This document shows, in pieces, positions 15,791 to 24,587 of a stretch of 48,224 bases of DNA (position 1 is the first letter of the stretch; each line of letters opens with the position of its first letter). The translations under genes were made by a program, and so were the position numbers. The notes under the pieces were generated by a model. The model made no database searches and was not told the origin of the DNA. It saw nothing but the letters and a program-made list of their open reading frames with translations. This DNA comes from Thermoanaerobaculia bacterium (GTDB lineage Bacteria; Acidobacteriota; Thermoanaerobaculia; Multivoradales; JAHZIX01): positions 1-48,224 of the forward strand of contig JALXFE010000393.1 of assembly GCA_027069135.1 (NCBI GenBank), in the 5' to 3' direction.

Positions 15791-18157
15791 ATGAAGCGGA
15801 ATGGGCCAAGAGGTCTCTGTTCAGTCTTTGCTTTGACGGCTCTCTTTTTGGGAGTTCCGCTCATCGCCCAGCCAGCGAAAGAGGAGCTCGAGCAGGAGCT
15901 TGTCAAGCCACCGGATAAGCCGGTGGACGAGATGACCCCGGAAGAGCTCAAGATTTTCCGACAGTGGCGCCGCCACCAGCTGGAGCTGCGAGAACAGGAG
16001 CAGGCGGAGAAGAATAAGGCCCCAGCGGGTAGCGTGACCTTCGAGCTGCCCTTCCCGGCGGAGAAGGGTGGGGGCAGTGCCCAGGGTTGGGCCGGCGGAA
16101 TCCAATACCAGCAGGACGACCTCGCGGTGCTGACGGACGGCGTCGTGATCCGGTACCAGGAAATCGAGATCAAGGCGGATCTCCTGGAAGTAGACCTCAC
16201 CCAGAAGGTCGTGAGCGCTTTCGGCAACGTCGTGCTCGACCAGGGGCCCCGTCGGTTGGCGGGCTCCACTCTCACCTTCGACCTGGAGTCCAAGACCGGG
16301 ACCGTGACCGACGCCAGCGCCTATGTCGATCCGGACTTCTACTTCACCGGAGCCCAGGTCAGCAAGACCGGCGAGGACACCTACCACGTCGAGGACGGCA
16401 TCTTTACCTCTTGTGAGGGTGAGTCGCCGGCATGGAGCTTCAGCCTCGGAAAAGCAGACATCGAAGTCGACGGTTACGCCCGCGTCCGGCACGCCGCGAT
16501 GCGGGTCAAGAACGTACCGGTTCTCTACTTGCCCTATGTGGTCTGGCCCGTCAAGCCGGACCGTACCTCCGGTTTCCTCGTCCCTAACATCGGATACTCC
16601 GAGCGCCGCGGCGGATATTTGGGGTTGGCCTACTACAAGGTTCTGGGTCAGAGCTACGACACGACCTTCCATGTAGATTATTACTCGAAGGATTACCTTG
16701 GCCTGGGGAATGAATTCCGATACCAGCCGACGGAGGGAACCCAGGGGAAGTGGCAGTTCTACGCCATCGACGATCCCGTGGAAAACGAATGGCGTTGGAA
16801 GCTGGATCTGGAGCACACCACCACCGATCTACCCTTCGGCATGCGAGGGGTTCTGAAGGTCCGGGAATTCTCGGACTTCGACTTTTTTCGAGATTTTGAA
16901 CGCAGCGCCGACCGCAACACGATTCGCACGCTGGAATCCCGCGGATTCGTCACCGGGAACTGGGGGCCGCACTCCCTGAATATCCTGATCAACAATCGGG
17001 AGACCTTCGTCAATCAGGGGAGGAACGTCGTCCTGCAGCGTCTCCCCGAGATCGAGTACGAGTTGCGCCCGACCCGCCTCGGTTCTCTACCTCTCTTCTT
17101 GAAGGTTCAAAGCTCCGTCAATTATCTGAGCGTCAACCGTTCCGCAAACTTGAACGAAGATTACGGCCGGGCCGATCTGGCGCCCCAGCTGATCTTGCCG
17201 GTGAAGTTGGCGTCGTGGTTGTCCATGTCCGTCGCGGCGGGCTACCGGGCGACCTGGTACGGTGATTCCGTGGGCCGCAACGCCGAAGGGCAGGATGTCT
17301 TCACGGGGGAGACTCTGACCCGTGACTTCTCCTTTGCCAGCGCCTCCTTTGTCGGACCCTCTTTCTCGAGGATCTACGAGAAGAAATCGGGCCGCTACGA
17401 GAAGCTCAAGCACGTGATCGAGCCACGGTGGGATTACAGCTTCATCGAAGATATCGACGATCGCAGCGCGGTTCCCCTCTTCGACGAGATCGATCGGTTG
17501 AACTCCAACAACGTAGGGAAATTCTCGTTGGTCAACCGGTTGCTAGCCAAGGCTCGCCCGAAAGAAGGAGAGAAGTCCAGTGCCGGCGCCCGGGAAATTC
17601 TCTCCTGGGAGATCTCCCGCAGATATAGCTTCGATGACGACCGGCCCCTCCAGACCGGGAGCTTCGCGGCTTTTGGGGGCGTGGACGACGGCCTCGGAGA
17701 CGGCCGTGTGGAACGCCAGGCCGGGCCGATCTCGAGCCTTCTGCGGTTCAATCCCAGCAACAAGACGAATCTCACGGCCCGGATGAACTACAACACTCTC
17801 TTCAGCCAGATCACCTCCACTTCCCTTTCCGGTTCTTTGGGCCTGGGAAGGAATACCGTGGGCCTGAGCTGGCGGACGAATTGGAATGCCGAGACGGGGG
17901 ATAAGCGGTCGGACCAGGCCCGTGTCGGTGGATCTTTCACCCTGCTTCCCCAGAGGCTCAACCTCAAGGCCGATTGGGTGTACGACATCGAGAAGTCGTT
18001 GCTCCAGCAGCAACGATACCTGCTCAACTATCGCGGATCCTGTTACGGGTTTACCTTCGAGTGGCGGGAATCGGAATTCGGTACCCGCCAGGAAAAAGAC
18101 CTGCGTTTCTCCTTGACCTTGAAAAATGTCGGCACCTTCCTCGACTTGACCCATTGA
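15791..18157 (+). CDS. lptD: LPS assembly outer-membrane protein LptD
   Basis: LptD with LptE inserts lipopolysaccharide into the outer leaflet. The 788-residue protein has a Sec signal (FALTALFLGVPLIAQ), a charged periplasmic spacer, an OstA/LptA-like beta-jellyroll at about 105-230 (ADLLEVDLTQKVVSAFGNVVLDQG, GTVTDASAYVDPDFYFTGAQ) and a C-terminal beta-barrel with the conserved VPVLYLPYVVWPVKPDRTSGF junction. The final strand ends FSLTLKNVGTFLDLTH. This marks a diderm envelope with LPS or a similar glycolipid. The gene directly precedes the nucleotide-sugar genes. Confidence 0.94.
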   Translation: MKRNGPRGLCSVFALTALFLGVPLIAQPAKEELEQELVKPPDKPVDEMTPEELKIFRQWRRHQLELREQEQAEKNKAPAGSVTFELPFPAEKGGGSAQGWAGGIQYQQDDLAVLTDGVVIRYQEIEIKADLLEVDLTQKVVSAFGNVVLDQGPRRLAGSTLTFDLESKTGTVTDASAYVDPDFYFTGAQVSKTGEDTYHVEDGIFTSCEGESPAWSFSLGKADIEVDGYARVRHAAMRVKNVPVLYLPYVVWPVKPDRTSGFLVPNIGYSERRGGYLGLAYYKVLGQSYDTTFHVDYYSKDYLGLGNEFRYQPTEGTQGKWQFYAIDDPVENEWRWKLDLEHTTTDLPFGMRGVLKVREFSDFDFFRDFERSADRNTIRTLESRGFVTGNWGPHSLNILINNRETFVNQGRNVVLQRLPEIEYELRPTRLGSLPLFLKVQSSVNYLSVNRSANLNEDYGRADLAPQLILPVKLASWLSMSVAAGYRATWYGDSVGRNAEGQDVFTGETLTRDFSFASASFVGPSFSRIYEKKSGRYEKLKHVIEPRWDYSFIEDIDDRSAVPLFDEIDRLNSNNVGKFSLVNRLLAKARPKEGEKSSAGAREILSWEISRRYSFDDDRPLQTGSFAAFGGVDDGLGDGRVERQAGPISSLLRFNPSNKTNLTARMNYNTLFSQITSTSLSGSLGLGRNTVGLSWRTNWNAETGDKRSDQARVGGSFTLLPQRLNLKADWVYDIEKSLLQQQRYLLNYRGSCYGFTFEWRESEFGTRQEKDLRFSLTLKNVGTFLDLTH

Positions 18158-18244
18158 CCGTCCGGGCAACGGGTGCGACGCAGCGGCCACAGGCCCGCAG
18201 CCCGATCGCCTGGAGGCCCCGGATTGTCCAGTAGTGGAGACACC

Positions 18245-19312
18245 ATGAAAGGTTTGATTCTCTCCGGTGGAAGAGGCACGCGGCTTAGGCCTCTGACCTA
18301 CACTTCCGCCAAGCAACTCGTCCCCATCGCCAACAAGCCCATCCTTTTCTTTTGTATCGAATCCGTGGTCGCGGCGGGCATCACGGAAATCGGAATCGTC
18401 GTGGGAGAAACGGCGGACGAAGTACGAGCTGCGGTGGGAGACGGGAGCCGATTCGGCGCCCGGGTGACCTACATCGAGCAGGAGGCCCCTCGAGGTCTGG
18501 CCCATGCGGTCCTGATCGCGGAAGACTTCATCGGTGACGAACCCTTCGTCATGTACCTCGGGGACAACCTCATCGCCGGCGGGATCACGAGCCTGGTGGA
18601 CGAGTTCCAGGAGCTCGGTCCGAGTGCTGAGATTTTGCTGGCCGAAGTCCCGGATCCCCGCCAGTTCGGGGTCGCTGAGCTGACAGAGAACGGGCGCATC
18701 CGCCGCTTGGTGGAAAAACCTCCGGAGCCCAAGAGCAATCTCGCTCTGGTGGGTGTCTATTTGTTCTCATCGGAAATTTTTGAGTCCGTCCGGCGGATCA
18801 AGCCCTCCCCCCGCGGCGAGTTGGAGATCACCGACGCCATCCAGGATCTCATCGACCGGGATCTGTGGGTTCACCCCCACAAAGTCCAGGGTTGGTGGAA
18901 AGATACCGGGAAGCTCGAGGATGTCCTAGAGGCCAACCGCATCATGCTCGACACCTTCGATACCCAGGCGCACCGGACCTGGCCGCCGGGGGTGAAAGTG
19001 GAGGGCCGCGTCGAGTTGGGAGAAGGCGTGGAGCTGGTCGATGCCCTGATCCGTGGCCCGGTCGTCATCGGTGCCGGCACCCGCGTCGAGAACGCCTTCG
19101 TGGGGCCCTATACCGCGATCGGAGAACGCTGCGTTCTCAAGCGCTGCGAGGTCGAGAATTCGATCATCCTGTCGGATTGTGAGATTCAAGACATCCCCTT
19201 GCGTATCGACGGCTCCCTGATCGGACGCAACGCCCGCATCGTCAAGACCGACTTCAAGCCGAAGGCCTACCGCTTCATGCTCGGGGATAATAGCGAGGTC
19301 GGAATCACCTAG
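18245..19312 (+). CDS. Glucose-1-phosphate thymidylyltransferase, long form
   Basis: The enzyme makes dTDP-glucose from glucose 1-phosphate and dTTP. The nucleotidyltransferase signature LILSGGRGTRLRPLTYTSAKQ is at the N-terminus, with the FVMYLGDNL metal-site motif at about 100 and KVQGWWKDTGKLEDVLEAN. At 355 residues it is the long form: a C-terminal left-handed beta-helix (VEGRVELGEGVELVDALIRGPVVIG...) follows the transferase domain, unlike the roughly 290-residue RmlA. It is the first of four sugar genes; the RmlD gene starts two bases after its stop. Confidence 0.92.
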   Translation: MKGLILSGGRGTRLRPLTYTSAKQLVPIANKPILFFCIESVVAAGITEIGIVVGETADEVRAAVGDGSRFGARVTYIEQEAPRGLAHAVLIAEDFIGDEPFVMYLGDNLIAGGITSLVDEFQELGPSAEILLAEVPDPRQFGVAELTENGRIRRLVEKPPEPKSNLALVGVYLFSSEIFESVRRIKPSPRGELEITDAIQDLIDRDLWVHPHKVQGWWKDTGKLEDVLEANRIMLDTFDTQAHRTWPPGVKVEGRVELGEGVELVDALIRGPVVIGAGTRVENAFVGPYTAIGERCVLKRCEVENSIILSDCEIQDIPLRIDGSLIGRNARIVKTDFKPKAYRFMLGDNSEVGIT

Positions 19313-19314
19313 AG

Positions 19315-20157
19315 ATGAGAGTTCTGGTCTTTGGGGGTACCGGCATGTTGGGGCGCTCGGTGGTGGGTGAGGCCCGCCGTCGCGGCTACCCAGCCCTGGG
19401 CTTGTCCCGGGAGCAGGGGGATATCACGCAGTCGGACGTACCGCGTCAGTGGGTGGAGCGGTTTCGGCCCCAGGTGGTGGTCAATTGTGCCGCCTTTACG
19501 CGCGTGGACGATTGCGAGGCGCACAAAGAGCAGGCCCTTGAGGTGAACGGTCACTCGGTCGCCCATGTGGTCGCGGGGGCCCAGAGCCTCGGTGCCCGGT
19601 TGGTACAGGTTTCGACCGACTACGTGTTCGACGGCCGTGGGACGTCCCCGTATCCCAATGATGGCCGGACCGGGCCGGTCAGCGTCTACGGGGAGAGCAA
19701 GCTTCTGGGAGAGCAAGAAGCTTTGGCCTACGACCGGTCCTTGGTGTTACGAGTGAGCTGGCTCTTCGGCGCCGGCGCCGGCAACTTCGTAACGACCATG
19801 CTGCGTCTGGCCAGGCAGGGCATGAACCCTCTGCGGGTCGTGGACGACCAGGTCGGTGGGCCGACCTATACGAGATTCCTGGCGAGGGCTCTGCTGGACC
19901 TCGCCGGGGCAGAGGCTACAGGAGTGCTGAGCTACCAAAACCGCGAGGCCGTTTCCTGGTACGGTTTCGCTCGCGAGATCCTGCGTCAGGAGTACCCTGC
20001 CGTCGCCGTCGAGGCGGTGAAAACGGAAGATTTTCCCCGTCCGGCTCCTCGGCCCGCCTACTCCGTTCTGGACGTCTCCCCCACGGAGGCGATTCTGGGC
20101 CGACCGGTGGAGACCTGGAGCGCGGGGCTCGCCCACTATCTAGCAGAGATCGGCTAG
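19315..20157 (+). CDS. rfbD: dTDP-4-dehydrorhamnose reductase (RmlD-like)
   Basis: A 280-residue extended SDR expected to reduce dTDP-4-keto-rhamnose to dTDP-L-rhamnose. It shows the nucleotide-binding VLVFGGTGMLG, VVNCAAFTRVDDCE, the QVSTDYVFDG segment, YGESKLLGE with the Y-x3-K pair, and the C-terminal DVSPTEAILGRP. The start ATG lies two bases beyond the thymidylyltransferase stop. Genes for RmlB and RmlC, needed for the complete dTDP-rhamnose route, are not in the window, so they must lie elsewhere or the enzyme acts on another keto sugar. Confidence 0.92.
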   Translation: MRVLVFGGTGMLGRSVVGEARRRGYPALGLSREQGDITQSDVPRQWVERFRPQVVVNCAAFTRVDDCEAHKEQALEVNGHSVAHVVAGAQSLGARLVQVSTDYVFDGRGTSPYPNDGRTGPVSVYGESKLLGEQEALAYDRSLVLRVSWLFGAGAGNFVTTMLRLARQGMNPLRVVDDQVGGPTYTRFLARALLDLAGAEATGVLSYQNREAVSWYGFAREILRQEYPAVAVEAVKTEDFPRPAPRPAYSVLDVSPTEAILGRPVETWSAGLAHYLAEIG

Positions 20158-20188
20158 CGCAAAATGCGCCGCATAGGGAGTGTAAGAG

Positions 20189-21172
20189 ATGAAGAAGGCT
20201 TTGATCACCGGCGTTACGGGCTTTGCGGGCTCGCATCTGGCGGAATATCTTCTGGCAGAGCATCCGGATGTCGAGATTCACGGGACCTACCGCTGGCGTA
20301 GCCGGACGGAGAATATCCGTGGTTTCAAGGAGCGCATTCGGCTGCACGATGGCGAGCTACGGGACTATTCCTCGATGCGCAACGTCCTCGAAGCCGTAAA
20401 GCCCGATTGGATTTTTCACCTGGCGGCCCAGAGTTACGTACCCGCCAGCTGGACGGCTCCCAGTGACACCTTGACCACCAACATCACGGGGCAGACCAAC
20501 CTCTTTGAAGCGATCCGCGACCTGGAGCTGGATCCGGTCGTGCAGATCGCCTGCTCCAGCGAGGAGTACGGCCTGGTTCGGCCGGAAGAAACCCCCATCG
20601 TCGAAACCAACGCTCTCCGGCCCCTCTCTCCCTATGCGGTTTCCAAAGTGGCCCAGGATCTGCTCGCCTACCAGTACTTCCAGAGCTATGGCATGAAAGT
20701 GATCCGCACCCGTGGTTTCAATCACACGGGGCCGCGGCGGGGGCCGGTCTTTGTCACCTCCAACTTCGCCCGCCAGATCGCCTCCATCGAAGCCGGGCTG
20801 CAAGAGCCGGTGATCCGCGTCGGGAATCTGGAGGCCGTGCGCGATTTCACCGACGTCCGTGACATGGTCCGGGCCTACTGGCTCGCGGTGACGAAAGGCC
20901 GGCCCGGCGAGGTGTACAACATCGCCAGCGGATTCGGCATCACCATTCGAGAGCTCCTGAACCGGCTGCTGGCGCTCAGCTCGGCCCAGGTCAAGATCGA
21001 GGTCGATCCCGACCGGTTGCGACCTTCCGACGTGGAGATTCTCATCGGGGATTGCTCAAAATTCCACCAGGACACCGGTTGGAAGCCACAGATCTCCCTG
21101 GAGAAGACCCTGAGCGACACCCTCGACTTTTGGCGCGATCGTCTATCGGCTTCTTCGTCCAGCCAAGGCTAA
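20189..21172 (+). CDS. GDP-mannose 4,6-dehydratase-like NAD-dependent epimerase/dehydratase
   Basis: A 327-residue extended SDR. It has TGVTGFAGSHLAEYLL, IFHLAAQSYVPASWTAP (typical of GDP-mannose dehydratases), the catalytic SSEEYG and SPYAVSK, RTRGFNHTGPRRGPVFVTSNFA and an ending like that of Gmd proteins. It probably converts GDP-mannose to GDP-4-keto-6-deoxymannose. The following gene is a fitting reductase, so the pair would give GDP-D-rhamnose or a related 6-deoxyhexose. It is 31 bases after rmlD. Confidence 0.88.
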   Translation: MKKALITGVTGFAGSHLAEYLLAEHPDVEIHGTYRWRSRTENIRGFKERIRLHDGELRDYSSMRNVLEAVKPDWIFHLAAQSYVPASWTAPSDTLTTNITGQTNLFEAIRDLELDPVVQIACSSEEYGLVRPEETPIVETNALRPLSPYAVSKVAQDLLAYQYFQSYGMKVIRTRGFNHTGPRRGPVFVTSNFARQIASIEAGLQEPVIRVGNLEAVRDFTDVRDMVRAYWLAVTKGRPGEVYNIASGFGITIRELLNRLLALSSAQVKIEVDPDRLRPSDVEILIGDCSKFHQDTGWKPQISLEKTLSDTLDFWRDRLSASSSSQG

Positions 21173-21173
21173 C

Positions 21174-22127
21174 GTGAGGTTCTTTCTCACCGGCTTCTCC
21201 GGTTTCGTCGGGTCGCGCTTAGCGCGGCTTCTCCTCGACGCCGGAGAGTCCGTCAGCGGGACCTACGTCGGGGAGCCTCCCTCGATGAGGGATTGTGGCG
21301 CCACCTGTGTAGATCTGCGGGACGTAGAAGGCCTGCGCCATGCGATCGAAGCTTTCGATCCGGAGGTGGTCATCCACCTGGGGGGCTTGAGCCACGTCGG
21401 CGCTTCCTGGGAGCGCCCAGCAGAGTATTTTCAAGTCAACGTCATGGGTACGGAATCGGTCCTCGAGGCCGCCGCTGGGCGACGGATCGTCATCGCTTCG
21501 AGCTCCGAGGTGTACGGCAAGGTGCCGGCCGAGGAACAGCCCATCTCCATCCATCGTCCGCTGGCTCCCCAAACTCCCTATGCCTTGACCAAGGCCGCAG
21601 CGGAGCGGCTGGCCATCGCCAAGGGTGCTGTCGTCGTCCGTTCGTTCAATGCCGTCGGAGCCGGTCAAGCTCCGAGCTTCGCCTTGCCGGCCTTCGCTCG
21701 TCAGCTGGCCCGGATCCGAGCCGGGAAGCAGAAGCCGATCCTCTCCGTGGGCAATCTGGAGGCGCGGCGAGACTTTGTCCACGTAGAGGATGTCGCCCGC
21801 GGCTATCGTGCGGTGGCCCTGCGGGGAGATCCCGGGAGTTGCTACAACCTGGCCACGGGAAAAGCCCCTTCGATGGCGGAGGCGCTGGATCGGCTGCTGC
21901 AGATTTCCGGTGTCGAGGCGGAGATTTGCCAAGACCCACAGCGGATGCGGCCGGTGGACATGCCCTTACTCCGCGGGGATGCCAGGGAATTACGTGACCT
22001 GGGTTGGAAGCCCTTGAAGACCTTAGAGGAGGCTCTCGAAGAGCTCTGGGATGCCGAGCTCCGTGTTTCTGAGCTCCGTGTTTCTGAGCTCCGTGCTTTC
22101 GAGTCCCCGGAGGGAGGGGCGCGATGA
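21174..22127 (+). CDS. GDP-4-keto-6-deoxy-D-mannose reductase-like SDR
   Basis: A 317-residue extended SDR starting at GTG 21174, directly after the dehydratase stop. It has FLTGFSGFVGSRLARLL, VIHLGGLSHVGASWERP, IASSSEVYG, TPYALTKAAAE (Y-x3-K) and VRSFNAVGAGQAPSFALPAFA. This pattern fits Rmd, which reduces the product of the upstream enzyme. The C-terminus carries three 15-bp repeats encoding ELRVS-like units, beyond the domain. Its stop overlaps the next start (ATGA), linking the sugar genes to the isoprenoid run. Confidence 0.87.
   Translation: MRFFLTGFSGFVGSRLARLLLDAGESVSGTYVGEPPSMRDCGATCVDLRDVEGLRHAIEAFDPEVVIHLGGLSHVGASWERPAEYFQVNVMGTESVLEAAAGRRIVIASSSEVYGKVPAEEQPISIHRPLAPQTPYALTKAAAERLAIAKGAVVVRSFNAVGAGQAPSFALPAFARQLARIRAGKQKPILSVGNLEARRDFVHVEDVARGYRAVALRGDPGSCYNLATGKAPSMAEALDRLLQISGVEAEICQDPQRMRPVDMPLLRGDARELRDLGWKPLKTLEEALEELWDAELRVSELRVSELRAFESPEGGAR
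22056..22100 (+). repeat. Three 15-bp tandem repeats at the end of the reductase gene
   Basis: Units start at 22056, 22071 and 22086. The first two are identical (GAGCTCCGTGTTTCT) and the third differs at three positions. They are in frame and lie beyond the end of the enzymatic domain. The core CTCCGTG recurs in the 15-bp repeat inside the terpene cyclase gene at 33479. Confidence 0.92.
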
Positions 22128-23467
22128 TTTCCCGAGGAGAGTTGCTTCGCAAGTTGCTGCATATGGCAGTTGGGCTCATCGCCTTTGCCGTGCGCTTTCT
22201 CGGGCCCGTGGGGTCTGCCGCCTGCGCTTTGACGGCGACCCTTTTCAATCTCCTCCTGCTGCCTCGCATCGGAGGCAAGAATCTGTGGCGAGAAGCCGAG
22301 ACCGCCCGCGGCGCTTCTCTGGGAATCGTCCTCTACCCGCTGACGGTCCTCCTGCTGATCCTCGCTTTCTGGCGACATCTCGAGGTGGCAGCGGGAATCT
22401 GGGGCATCCTGGCCTTCGGCGATGGGATGGCCTCCCTGGTGGGAATGTCCGTGGGCCGACGGAAATTGCCCTGGAATCCGGGCAAGAGCTGGGCCGGCTC
22501 TCTGGCCTATTGGATCTTCGGCACTGCCGCCTGCACGACCCTCTTGTTGTGGACCGCCGGGGGGACGGACCGCGTGTACTCCCTGCCCTTCGTCCTGGGA
22601 ATCAGCGCTGTCGCGGCCCTCGTTGCCGCTGCCTTGGAGTCCCTACCCCTGGGACTGGACGACAATCTGGGGGTTCCCTTGGTGACCGGCCTCCTCCTCT
22701 TCGGTCTGACCCTGACCATGGGAGGTTACGGAATTTTCTCCTCGGAGGAATTCTTGCAGCGTTTGGTGGTCGCCGCCGGGGTGAATCTGGTTCTCGCCGG
22801 TCTCGGCTACGCCAGCCGAGGAGTGAACGTCTCCGGCGCCGTGGCTGGGTTCCTGGTTGGCACATTGATCTACGTATGCCTCGATTGGCGAGGCTACGCG
22901 TTGCTCCTGGCTTTTTTCGTTCTGGGAACGGCGGTGACGAAGCTCGGGTACCAACGCAAGGCCGCCGCCGGCCTGGCCCAGGAAGGCGGGGGGCGCCGCG
23001 GTGCCAAGCACGCTTTGGCCAATACTTCCGTGGCCGCCGCTTGCGCCTTCTTTGCTCTGATGACGCCCTATCCGGAGCTCTTCACCCTCGCCTTCGCCGC
23101 CGCCTTTGCCACCAAGACCTCGGACACTGCTTCGAGCGAAATCGGCCAGCTCTGGGGCCGGCGAACCTTCCTGCTAACGACTCTGCGTCCCGTTCCCCGG
23201 GGAACCGAAGGGGCCGTGTCCATGGAGGGTACCGTCGCCGGTATCCTGGCCTCTGTCTTGGTGGCCGGGCTCGGGGCGGCGGCAGGTCTCTACGCCTATT
23301 CGTGGATCTGGGTGATCGTCCTCGCCGCCTTCGTCGGCACGACCCTCGAAAGCCTGGTCGGCGCCACCCTCGAAAGACAAGGCCTCCTCGACAACGAAGC
23401 CGTCAACTTCCTAAACACTCTGATCGGCGCGCTGACAGCGGCCGCCGCCTACGGGTTCCTTTCCTGA
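22124..23467 (+). CDS. Fused phytol/dolichol-kinase-like and DUF92 (phytyl-phosphate-kinase-like) membrane protein
   Basis: A 447-residue polytopic membrane protein made of two kinase-like halves. The N-terminal half (about 1-205) resembles phytol and dolichol kinases: LLRKLLHMAVG, the AFGDGMASLVGMSVGR motif and GKSWAGS. The C-terminal half (about 220-447) is DUF92, the family of plant VTE6: VSGAVAGFLVGT, ATKTSDTASSEIGQ, VPRGTEGAVSMEGTVAG, GTTLESLVGATLE and LDNEAVNFLNTLIGA. In plants VTE5 and VTE6 phosphorylate phytol twice. A single chain with both activities would turn a polyprenol into its diphosphate. The start overlaps the previous stop, with GGAGG upstream. The neighbour is a UbiA prenyltransferase. 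Confidence 0.85.
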   Translation: MISRGELLRKLLHMAVGLIAFAVRFLGPVGSAACALTATLFNLLLLPRIGGKNLWREAETARGASLGIVLYPLTVLLLILAFWRHLEVAAGIWGILAFGDGMASLVGMSVGRRKLPWNPGKSWAGSLAYWIFGTAACTTLLLWTAGGTDRVYSLPFVLGISAVAALVAAALESLPLGLDDNLGVPLVTGLLLFGLTLTMGGYGIFSSEEFLQRLVVAAGVNLVLAGLGYASRGVNVSGAVAGFLVGTLIYVCLDWRGYALLLAFFVLGTAVTKLGYQRKAAAGLAQEGGGRRGAKHALANTSVAAACAFFALMTPYPELFTLAFAAAFATKTSDTASSEIGQLWGRRTFLLTTLRPVPRGTEGAVSMEGTVAGILASVLVAGLGAAAGLYAYSWIWVIVLAAFVGTTLESLVGATLERQGLLDNEAVNFLNTLIGALTAAAAYGFLS

Positions 23468-23477
23468 GAGTCGATCG

Positions 23478-24464
23478 ATGAGCAACTATCCTCATTACGT
23501 CAAGCTGGCCCGACCGTTCACATTGCTGCCCCCGCTTCTGGGCATCATCTCCGGTGCGGTCTGTGCGTTCGGGTCCATCCACAATCCGGACCCGGAGGCG
23601 CGGCTGACTCTGGCGGTCGTATTGACCGTAGCCCTCGGATCCCTGTGCGCCGGCTTCATGAACGCGGCTTCGAACGCCATCAATCAGATCTGCGACCTGG
23701 AGATCGACCGTCTCAACAAGCCCGAGCGCCCCCTGGTGACGGGAGCTCTGTCGCTGCGTCAGGGGTGGCTCTTCACCTGGGTCTTTTATGCCTTGGCCTT
23801 GGTGCCCACCTGGCTCGTAGTGGTCTATCCCTACAACAGCTGGTTGGAAAAACTGGGCGCTCCCCTGGCCTCCCACGAGACGTTCTTCATCTATCTGGCG
23901 GGTCTGATTTTCACCTTCATCTACTCGGCTCCCCAGCTGGGCCGCACCAAGACGAAGGGTTTTCTCGCCAGTTTGACGATCGCCATTCCCCGGGGGGTTC
24001 TGCTCAAAGTCGCCGGCTGGGCCATGGTGGCCCGGGTCGCCCACACGGAGCCCTGGTTCATCGGCGCGGTCTTCGGCCTCTACCTCATCGGCGCCTCTGT
24101 GACCAAAGACTTTGCCGATATGGAGGGGGACCGTGCCGGTGGTTGCCGGACACTCCCCATCGTTTATGGCGTCCGCAAGGCTGCCTGGATGATCAGCCCG
24201 TTCTTCATTTTTCCGTGGCTCCTGCTGCCTCTGGGTGCCTACTTGCCAGATCCCCAAGCACCGGAGCACCCCATCCTGACCGGCAACGCGAACCTCCTCA
24301 CAGGGCTGGGCATCCTCCTGACCTTCTGGGGGATCTACACCGTCTACCTCCTGCTCCGCGACCCGGACTCCTTGGCAGAGACCGAGAACCACCCCTCTTG
24401 GACCCACATGTACATGATGATGATGGCGGCGCAGGTGGGTTTTGCGCTAGCGTACGTGTTGTGA
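23478..24464 (+). CDS. UbiA family prenyltransferase
   Basis: A membrane enzyme that transfers a prenyl chain from its diphosphate to an aromatic ring or another acceptor. The 328-residue protein has the first aspartate-rich motif at 69-77 (N69-x3-D73-x3-D77, in NQICDLEIDRLNKPERPLV) and the second as KDFADMEGDRAGG, with about eight or nine hydrophobic segments. It resembles the chlorophyll synthase/geranylgeranyl transferase branch more than UbiA itself, but the acceptor cannot be read. It starts ten bases after the kinase fusion, which could supply or recycle its prenyl donor. Confidence 0.92.
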   Translation: MSNYPHYVKLARPFTLLPPLLGIISGAVCAFGSIHNPDPEARLTLAVVLTVALGSLCAGFMNAASNAINQICDLEIDRLNKPERPLVTGALSLRQGWLFTWVFYALALVPTWLVVVYPYNSWLEKLGAPLASHETFFIYLAGLIFTFIYSAPQLGRTKTKGFLASLTIAIPRGVLLKVAGWAMVARVAHTEPWFIGAVFGLYLIGASVTKDFADMEGDRAGGCRTLPIVYGVRKAAWMISPFFIFPWLLLPLGAYLPDPQAPEHPILTGNANLLTGLGILLTFWGIYTVYLLLRDPDSLAETENHPSWTHMYMMMMAAQVGFALAYVL

Positions 24465-24587
24465 GTCTTGCTGGCGACGGTCGAAACCTAATACCGTAGC
24501 TCTCGTACTTGGGATAAGGGGACCGAGCGAGACCATCCTGCGAAGGAGTCCTTTTCATGCTGCATCATTCTTTGCGAGGGTTTATCG

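Noticed and set aside
14502-15809. A 435-codon minus-strand frame opposite the thiolase
   Set aside because: It lies antisense to a complete, well conserved gene, with a composition typical of shadow frames.
22051-23481. A 476-codon plus-strand frame overlapping the kinase fusion
   Set aside because: It is an Arg/Gly/Pro-rich shadow of the VTE5/VTE6-like gene, which carries the recognisable motifs.
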